From the NCBI RefSeq assembly GCF_032598905.1, contig NZ_CP122458.1:7403001-7467000 (forward strand): a stretch of 64,000 nt of DNA, read 5' to 3'. The position numbers were made by a program, and so were the translations under genes. The notes below the pieces were generated by a model that was not told the origin of the DNA, did no database searches, and saw only the letters and a list, made by a program, of their open reading frames with translations. Within the stretch, counting starts at the first letter, position 1, and each line of letters opens with the position of its first letter. This DNA comes from Streptomyces sp. 11x1. GTDB lineage: Bacteria; Actinomycetota; Actinomycetes; Streptomycetales; Streptomycetaceae. This document shows, in pieces, positions 59,435-64,000 of this stretch.

Positions 59435-61060
59435 ATGACTAGTCAGACCACTGTCGACAAGACGGGACCGGGGGACAAGACGCCAGACGTCCCGTCGGAC
59501 CCGACGACGAACCAGGGCCGGGGCCTGCGCGGCCATCCCTGGTTCACCCTCCTCACCGTGGCCGTCGGCGTCATGATGGTCGCCCTCGACGGCACCATCG
59601 TGGCGATCGCCAACCCGGCCATCGCGAAGGATCTGGGTGCCACCTGGGCCGACGTCCAGTGGATCACCAACGCGTACTTCCTCGCCCTCGCCGTCACGCT
59701 CATCACCGCGGGCAAGCTGGGCGACCGCTTCGGCCACCGCCAGACGTTCCTCATAGGCGTGGTCGGCTTCGCCGCCGCCTCCGGGGCCATCGGCCTGTCG
59801 AACTCGGTCGCCTTCGTGGTGACCTTCCGTGTCTTCCAGGGCCTGTTCGGCGCGCTGCTGATGCCCGCCGCGCTCGGCCTGCTGCGCGCCACGTTCCCCG
59901 CCGAGAAGCTGAACATGGCGATCGGCATCTGGGGCATGGTCATCGGCGCCTCCACCGCGGGCGGCCCGATCCTCGGCGGCTTCCTGGTGGAGAACGTCAG
60001 CTGGCAGTCGGTGTTCTGGATCAACGTCCCGGTCGGCGTCCTCGCCGTGGCCCTGGGTACCTGGATCCTGCTGGACCACCGCGCCGAGAACGCCCCGCGC
60101 TCCTTCGACGTGCTGGGCATCGCCCTGCTGTCCGGAGCGATGTTCTGCCTGGTCTGGGCGCTCATCAAGGCCCCGGAGTGGGGCTGGGGCGACGCGCAGA
60201 CCTGGACCTTCCTGGTCGTCTCGGTCGTCGGCTTCGCCCTCTTCGCCCTCTGGGAGACGAAGGTGAAGGAGCCGCTCATCCCGCTGGCCCTCTTCCGTTC
60301 CGTACCGCTCTCGGCGGGTGTCGTCCTGATGGTCCTGATGGCCATCGCCTTCATGGGCGGCCTGTTCTTCGTGACGTTCTACCTCCAGAACGTGCACGGC
60401 ATGAGCCCCATCGACGCGGGTCTGCACCTGCTCCCGCTCACCGGCATGATGATCGTCGGCTCGCCCCTGGCCGGCGCCCTGATCACCAAGGCGGGACCGC
60501 GTATCCCGCTGGCCGGCGGTATGGCCTGCACCGCGATCGCCATGTACGGCATGTCGACCCTGGAGACGGACACGGGCAGCGTCGTGATGTCCCTCTGGTT
60601 CGCCCTCCTCGGACTCGGCCTCGCCCCGGTGATGGTCGGCGCCACCGAGGTCATCGTCGGCAACGCGCCCCTGGAGCTGTCCGGTGTCGCCGGCGGTCTC
60701 CAGCAGGCCGCGATGCAGATCGGCGGCAGCCTCGGTACGGCCGTACTGGGCGCCGTGATGACGTCCAAGGTGGACAGCGACTTCGCGGGCAACTGGAAGG
60801 ACGCGGGGCTCCCGCCGCTCGACGAGGCGCAGCTCGCCCAGGCCAAGCAGGCGGTCCAGCAGGGCGCGGCCCCCGTCGCCGAGGGCACGCCGGCGGAGAT
60901 CGCCGCGAAGATCACCACGGTCGCGCACGACACGTTCATCTCCGGCATGAGCCTGGCGTCCCTGGTCGCCGCCGGGGTGGCCGCGGTCGCCGTCCTCGTG
61001 GCGTTCCTGACCAAGCGCGGCGCGAACGCCGAGGCGGGTGCCGGAGCGGCGCACATCTAA
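59435..61060 (+). CDS. DHA2-type MFS drug efflux transporter
   Basis: 541-aa transporter with 14 predicted membrane segments, EmrB/QacA family. Seen: VALDGTIVAIANPAIAKDLG, WITNAYFLALAVTLITAGKL with motif A GKLGDRFGHRQTFL, and the motif-C-like MVIGASTAGGPILGGFL. Exports hydrophobic drugs or own metabolites by proton antiport. Start ATG 59435 lies directly after the -10, so translation probably begins on a leaderless mRNA. Divergent TetR gene is the likely repressor. Confidence 0.94.
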   Translation: MTSQTTVDKTGPGDKTPDVPSDPTTNQGRGLRGHPWFTLLTVAVGVMMVALDGTIVAIANPAIAKDLGATWADVQWITNAYFLALAVTLITAGKLGDRFGHRQTFLIGVVGFAAASGAIGLSNSVAFVVTFRVFQGLFGALLMPAALGLLRATFPAEKLNMAIGIWGMVIGASTAGGPILGGFLVENVSWQSVFWINVPVGVLAVALGTWILLDHRAENAPRSFDVLGIALLSGAMFCLVWALIKAPEWGWGDAQTWTFLVVSVVGFALFALWETKVKEPLIPLALFRSVPLSAGVVLMVLMAIAFMGGLFFVTFYLQNVHGMSPIDAGLHLLPLTGMMIVGSPLAGALITKAGPRIPLAGGMACTAIAMYGMSTLETDTGSVVMSLWFALLGLGLAPVMVGATEVIVGNAPLELSGVAGGLQQAAMQIGGSLGTAVLGAVMTSKVDSDFAGNWKDAGLPPLDEAQLAQAKQAVQQGAAPVAEGTPAEIAAKITTVAHDTFISGMSLASLVAAGVAAVAVLVAFLTKRGANAEAGAGAAHI

Positions 61061-61081
61061 CAGCTTCGCCACTGCTTCACG

Positions 61082-61253
61082 CGCGGGTTTCCGCCCGCGT
61101 TCGCCTATCAGGGTGACAACGCTGAAGATCGCTTCCACCCGGTGCGCGCCGCAGGTCACAGTGGGTCAAGTCCTCCGCACGGCCTGGTCGTTCGACCGCG
61201 GAGCGACCCGGGGGTCTGCGGCGCGCTGCCGGAGGGGGGCAGCGCGCGCAGAC
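61082..61253 (+). terminator. Two successive hairpins after MFS gene
   Basis: CGCGGG/CCCGCG at 61082-61099 and a much longer stem at 61214-61253 (about 16 bp with one bulge, loop GGAGGGG) follow the MFS stop. The second is strong enough to end transcription before the small membrane-protein gene. Sequence between them shows no gene. Confidence 0.65.
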
Positions 61254-61346
61254 GGCTCCGTCAACTCTCCCTGGTTTCAACCACTCCGCCGGGGTACTCG
61301 CCATCTCGTACTCGAACTGACCGCGAGGTTCAGGGAGTTGTCGACT

Positions 61347-61652
61347 ATGGCGGGCTTCGGACACGGTACGCGCAGGCACCCCCGCTCACGTGGCCGGACG
61401 TGGTCACGGACCGGGCCGGATCGCGCGACCCTCGGGATCATCGGAGTCATCTGCGCGGTCGCCGGATTCTTCGTCCTGAGCATCGTCCTGGGACCCGTGG
61501 CGGTCCTCTGCGGCTGGCTGGCCATGAACCGCACCTGGTCCGGCGCCCGCCCCGTCCCCGCGATCATCGCGGTCGTTCTGGGTGCGATCGACACGATCCT
61601 GGCGATCATCTGGCTCGCGGGTGTGACGGGGCCGGGAACGGGTCTCGTCTGA
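61347..61652 (+). CDS. Small two-helix membrane protein
   Basis: 101 aa. An Arg-rich cytoplasmic start (HGTRRHPRSRGRTWSRTGPD) leads into two hydrophobic helices (LGIIGVICAVAGFFVLSIVL and IIAVVLGAIDTILAIIWLAG) joined by LAMNRTWSGARPVP, resembling the DUF4190-type small membrane proteins. SD AGGGAG about 9 nt before ATG. Function unknown. Followed by a U-tract terminator. Confidence 0.7.
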   Translation: MAGFGHGTRRHPRSRGRTWSRTGPDRATLGIIGVICAVAGFFVLSIVLGPVAVLCGWLAMNRTWSGARPVPAIIAVVLGAIDTILAIIWLAGVTGPGTGLV

Positions 61653-61664
61653 GCGTGCGGCCCG

Positions 61665-61784
61665 GTGGGGCTTCTCGCGCAGTGCCCCGCGCCCCCAAAA
61701 GACACGGCCCCCTGCGGGCCGTGAAACAGCAGGGGCGCAGCCCCGCTTTTTCAGGGGCGCGGGGAACTGCGCGAGAAGCCCCAC
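61665..61784. repeat. Inverted pair of the dispersed intergenic repeat, copies 4a/4b
   Basis: 31-bp arms at 61665-61695 and 61754-61784, complementary except for one position, each a copy of the GGGGCGCGGGGAACTGCGCG-type repeat followed by AGAAGCCCCAC. The 58-bp centre contains two smaller hairpins. Together they lie between the convergent small membrane-protein and channel genes. Confidence 0.85.
61729..61751 (+). terminator. Intrinsic terminator after small membrane-protein gene
   Basis: GGGGC-GCA-GCCCC stem (61732-61744), extended by flanking GC pairs, followed by five T (61747-61751), on the plus strand, inside the centre of the inverted repeat pair. Confidence 0.75.
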
Positions 61785-61818
61785 CCAGCCGCACCCGACA
61801 ACGCACCCCACCCCACCC

Positions 61819-62565
61819 TCACCCGCCTCCCTCCGGCACCCCCTTCAACGACGCCACCTCTGCCCGCAACAGCCGAACCTCCTCGGCAAGTTCCGCTATC
61901 GCGGCCGTCTGCCGCCGCTCCTCCGCGTCGTCCTTCTCGAACCGCGCTATGAACCACGCCGCGATGTTCGCGGTCACCACACCCAGCAGCGCGATCCCGG
62001 ACAGCATCAGCCCGACCGCCAGCACCCGCCCCAGTCCGGTCGTCGGCGCGTGGTCCCCGTACCCCACGGTCGTCATCGTCGTGAACGACCACCACACCGC
62101 GTCGTCCAGCGTGTCGATGTTCCCGCCCGGCGCGTCCCGCTCCACGGACAGCACCGCCAGCGAGCCGAACATCAGCAGCCCGAGGACCGCCCCGCCGACG
62201 TACGTCGTGAGCTTTATCTGCGACGCCATCCGCGCCCGCTGCCCGACCAGCAGCAGCGTCGCCACCAGCCGCAGCAGCCGCAGCGGCTGGATGACGGGCA
62301 GCACCACGGCCGCCAGGTCCAGCCACCGTGTCCGGACGAACTCCCACCGCCGCTCGGCGAGGAGGAGCCGGATGACGTAGTCGAGCGCGAACGCGCCCCA
62401 CACCCCCCACTCGGCGACGTCGCACCACCACCGCACGTCCGCGCTCGCGTCCGGCCGGACGATCGGCACGGCGTACGCGACGGCGAACACCAGGGCCAGA
62501 CCGAAGAGCGGACGCTGGGTGTGCTGTTCCCAAAGGAGCTGTGCCGAGACCGATCGCTGCTTCAT
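61819..62565 (-). CDS. Voltage-gated-type potassium channel
   Basis: 248 aa, six membrane segments. A voltage-sensor-like S1-S4 region is seen (FALDYVIRLLLAERRWEFVR, then S4-like IQPLRLLRLVATLLLVGQRA with spaced Arg), followed by the pore WWSFTTMTTVGYGDHAP with the TVGYGD selectivity filter and a final cytoplasmic coiled coil (IAELAEEVRLLRAEVASLKG) for tetramerisation. ATG 62565 begins MKQRSVSAQLL; the frame is open 60 nt further but through the aceE terminator. Conducts K+ across the membrane. Confidence 0.92.
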   Translation of the reverse strand: MKQRSVSAQLLWEQHTQRPLFGLALVFAVAYAVPIVRPDASADVRWWCDVAEWGVWGAFALDYVIRLLLAERRWEFVRTRWLDLAAVVLPVIQPLRLLRLVATLLLVGQRARMASQIKLTTYVGGAVLGLLMFGSLAVLSVERDAPGGNIDTLDDAVWWSFTTMTTVGYGDHAPTTGLGRVLAVGLMLSGIALLGVVTANIAAWFIARFEKDDAEERRQTAAIAELAEEVRLLRAEVASLKGVPEGGG

Positions 62566-62588
62566 GTCGGCATCGTAGGAAACGTGAA

Positions 62589-62618
62589 GGGGTGGTGAAC
62601 CCACCGGTTCACCACCCC
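62589..62618 (-). terminator. Hairpin terminator of aceE
   Basis: Perfect 13-bp stem (62589-62601 with 62606-62618) with a CACC loop, 20 nt past the aceE stop on the minus strand. Confidence 0.8.
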
Positions 62619-62637
62619 TTGACATCCAGGCCGGATG

Positions 62638-64000
62638 CTAGGCGTCGCCGCCCGCGGCCCCCGGGTCCGCCGCCGCCACGTCGAGCAGCTGGTAGCGGTC
62701 GATGGCCTGCTTCAGCACCGAGCGGTCGACCTTGCCCTCACGCGCCAGCTCGGTCAGCACGGCGACCACGATCGACTGCGCGTCGATGTGGAAGAAGCGC
62801 CGGGCCGCACCCCGGGTGTCCGCGAAGCCGAAGCCGTCCGCGCCCAGCGACTGGTACGTGCCCGGCACCCAGCGCGAGATCTGGTCCGGCACCGACCGCA
62901 TCCAGTCGGAGACGGCCACGAACGGCCCCTCGGCGCCGCTCAGCTTCCGCGTCACGTACGGGACCTGCTGCTCCTCCTCGGGATGCAGCAGGTTGTGCCG
63001 CTCCACCTCGACCGCCTCGCGCCGCAGCTCGTTCCAGGAGGTCGCCGACCAGACGTCCGCCTTCACGTTCCAGTCGGCGGCGAGGATCGCCTGCGCCTCG
63101 ACGGCCCACGGCACCGCGACACCGGAGGCGATGATCTGCGCGGGGATCGAGCCCGCCTCGCCCGCCCGGTAGCGGTGGATGCCCTTGAGGATGCCCTCGA
63201 CGTCCACGTCCGCCGGCTCGGCCGGGTGCTGGATCGGCTCGTTGTAGACGGTGAGGTAGTAGAAGACGTCCTCGCCCGGCTTGCCGTCCGCGGTCTCGCC
63301 GTACATCCGGCGCAGACCGTCCTTCACGATGTGCGCGATCTCGTACCCGAACGCCGGGTCGTAGGCGACACAGCCCGGGTTGGTGGACGCCAGCAGCTGC
63401 GAGTGCCCGTCCGCGTGCTGCAGACCCTCGCCGGTCAGGGTCGTACGGCCGGCGGTCGCGCCCAGGACGAAACCACGGGCCAGCTGGTCGGACATCTGCC
63501 AGAACTGGTCACCGGTGCGCTGGAAACCGAACATCGAGTAGAAGACGTAGACCGGGATGAGCGGTTCGCCGTGCGTGGCGTACGCCGAACCGGCGGCGAT
63601 CAGCGAGGCAGTGCAGCCCGCCTCCGAGATGCCGTCGTGCAGCATCTGCCCGGTCGGGGACTCCTTGTACGCGAGCAGCAGATCGCGGTCCACAGCCTCG
63701 TACTGCTGGCCCAGCGGGTTGTAGATCTTCGCGCTCGGGAAGAACGAGTCCATACCGAAGGTGCGGTACTCGTCGGGAGCGATCAGTACGAACCGCTTGC
63801 CGATCTCCTTGTCCCGCATGAGGTCCTTCAGCAGTCGGACGAACGCCATGGTGGTGGCGATCGACTGCTGGCCGGAGCCCTTCTTCACACTCGCGTACGT
63901 CTTCTCCTCCGGCAGTGCCAGCGGCTTCGCCCGCACGACGCGCGTCGGGACGTACCCGCCGAGCCCCTTGCGGCGGTCGTGCATGTACTGGATCTCCTCG
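62638..64000 (-). CDS. aceE: Pyruvate dehydrogenase E1 component, homodimeric (5'-truncated by window)
   Basis: C-terminal ~454 residues of the homodimeric E1 that decarboxylates pyruvate with thiamine diphosphate; the gene runs off the right edge, so the N-terminal half with the ThDP motif is not seen. Recognised by [100 protein letters not shown] and [20 protein letters not shown]. Actinobacteria use this E. coli-like AceE. A hairpin follows the stop. Confidence 0.96.
   Translation of the reverse strand, partial: EEIQYMHDRRKGLGGYVPTRVVRAKPLALPEEKTYASVKKGSGQQSIATTMAFVRLLKDLMRDKEIGKRFVLIAPDEYRTFGMDSFFPSAKIYNPLGQQYEAVDRDLLLAYKESPTGQMLHDGISEAGCTASLIAAGSAYATHGEPLIPVYVFYSMFGFQRTGDQFWQMSDQLARGFVLGATAGRTTLTGEGLQHADGHSQLLASTNPGCVAYDPAFGYEIAHIVKDGLRRMYGETADGKPGEDVFYYLTVYNEPIQHPAEPADVDVEGILKGIHRYRAGEAGSIPAQIIASGVAVPWAVEAQAILAADWNVKADVWSATSWNELRREAVEVERHNLLHPEEEQQVPYVTRKLSGAEGPFVAVSDWMRSVPDQISRWVPGTYQSLGADGFGFADTRGAARRFFHIDAQSIVVAVLTELAREGKVDRSVLKQAIDRYQLLDVAAADPGAAGGDA

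Overview
The window is high-GC (roughly 70% or more by eye) actinobacterial DNA. Gene content and order point to Streptomyces. The decisive block is fasR-fabD-fabH-acpP-fabF with a DUF3145 gene beside it and aceE further out, which from memory matches the fasR/fab/aceE neighbourhood of Streptomyces coelicolor. Genus-typical marks agree: GTG starts, ATGA/GTGA overlaps, strong SD sites, long GC-rich hairpins without U-runs, a SARP regulator and short dispersed repeats at gene ends. Species cannot be set from the sequence alone.

Layout. 1-2.2 kb: a translationally coupled pair, an alpha-oxoamine-synthase-like PLP enzyme with a 21-bp tandem repeat at its N-terminus and an NNMT/PNMT/TEMT-type methyltransferase. 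2.1-13.5 kb: accessory genes, mostly on the minus strand (GH15 glycoside hydrolase, MFS exporter, alpha/beta hydrolase, RsbW-like kinase, SDR, short SARP, orphan sugar-binding lipoprotein with 17-bp iterons upstream, and an aminotransferase with a long Pro/Ala/Met tail). 13.7-28.9 kb: a sugar block. It holds a ChvE/MmsA/MmsB-type ABC operon with a galactose mutarotase (minus strand); then a sugar-acid dehydratase, a zinc dehydrogenase and a U32-like TIM-barrel protein (minus strand); then a LacI regulator and a YtfQ/YtfR/YtfT/YjfF-type ABC operon (plus strand). A GTTCGAAAT motif occurs in front of the last two units and a lac-like operator in front of the LacI gene, so transport and catabolism are probably co-regulated.

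29-46.5 kb: an SCO2400-like membrane protein, a gene broken at its 3' end beside a 14-bp tandem array, a MarR/oxidoreductase pair, a class C beta-lactamase-like esterase, a secreted M14 carboxypeptidase, a TetR gene with a clear operator-promoter, SGNH hydrolases, an EI24 membrane protein with a LysE exporter, a secreted C15-like protein whose catalytic Cys is Ser, and a TetR/GH3 beta-glucosidase pair with a second mutarotase. 46.8-52.5 kb: DUF3145 and the housekeeping type II fatty-acid synthase operon with its activator FasR; a long palindrome in front of fabD is the likely FasR site. 52.7-64 kb: pirin, serine hydrolase, GNAT, a MerR/aldo-keto reductase pair with a probable leaderless transcript, DUF4429 and alpha/beta hydrolase genes, a TetR/MFS efflux pair, a small membrane protein, a voltage-gated-type K+ channel, and the 5'-truncated aceE.

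No CRISPR array, insertion sequence, integrase, rRNA or intact tRNA gene was seen. The most interesting items are the synthase/methyltransferase pair, the sugar-acid locus with its orphan TIM-barrel protein, shared operator and leader ORF, the aminotransferase tail, the Cys-to-Ser C15 protein and the repeat-associated gene decay near 30 kb.
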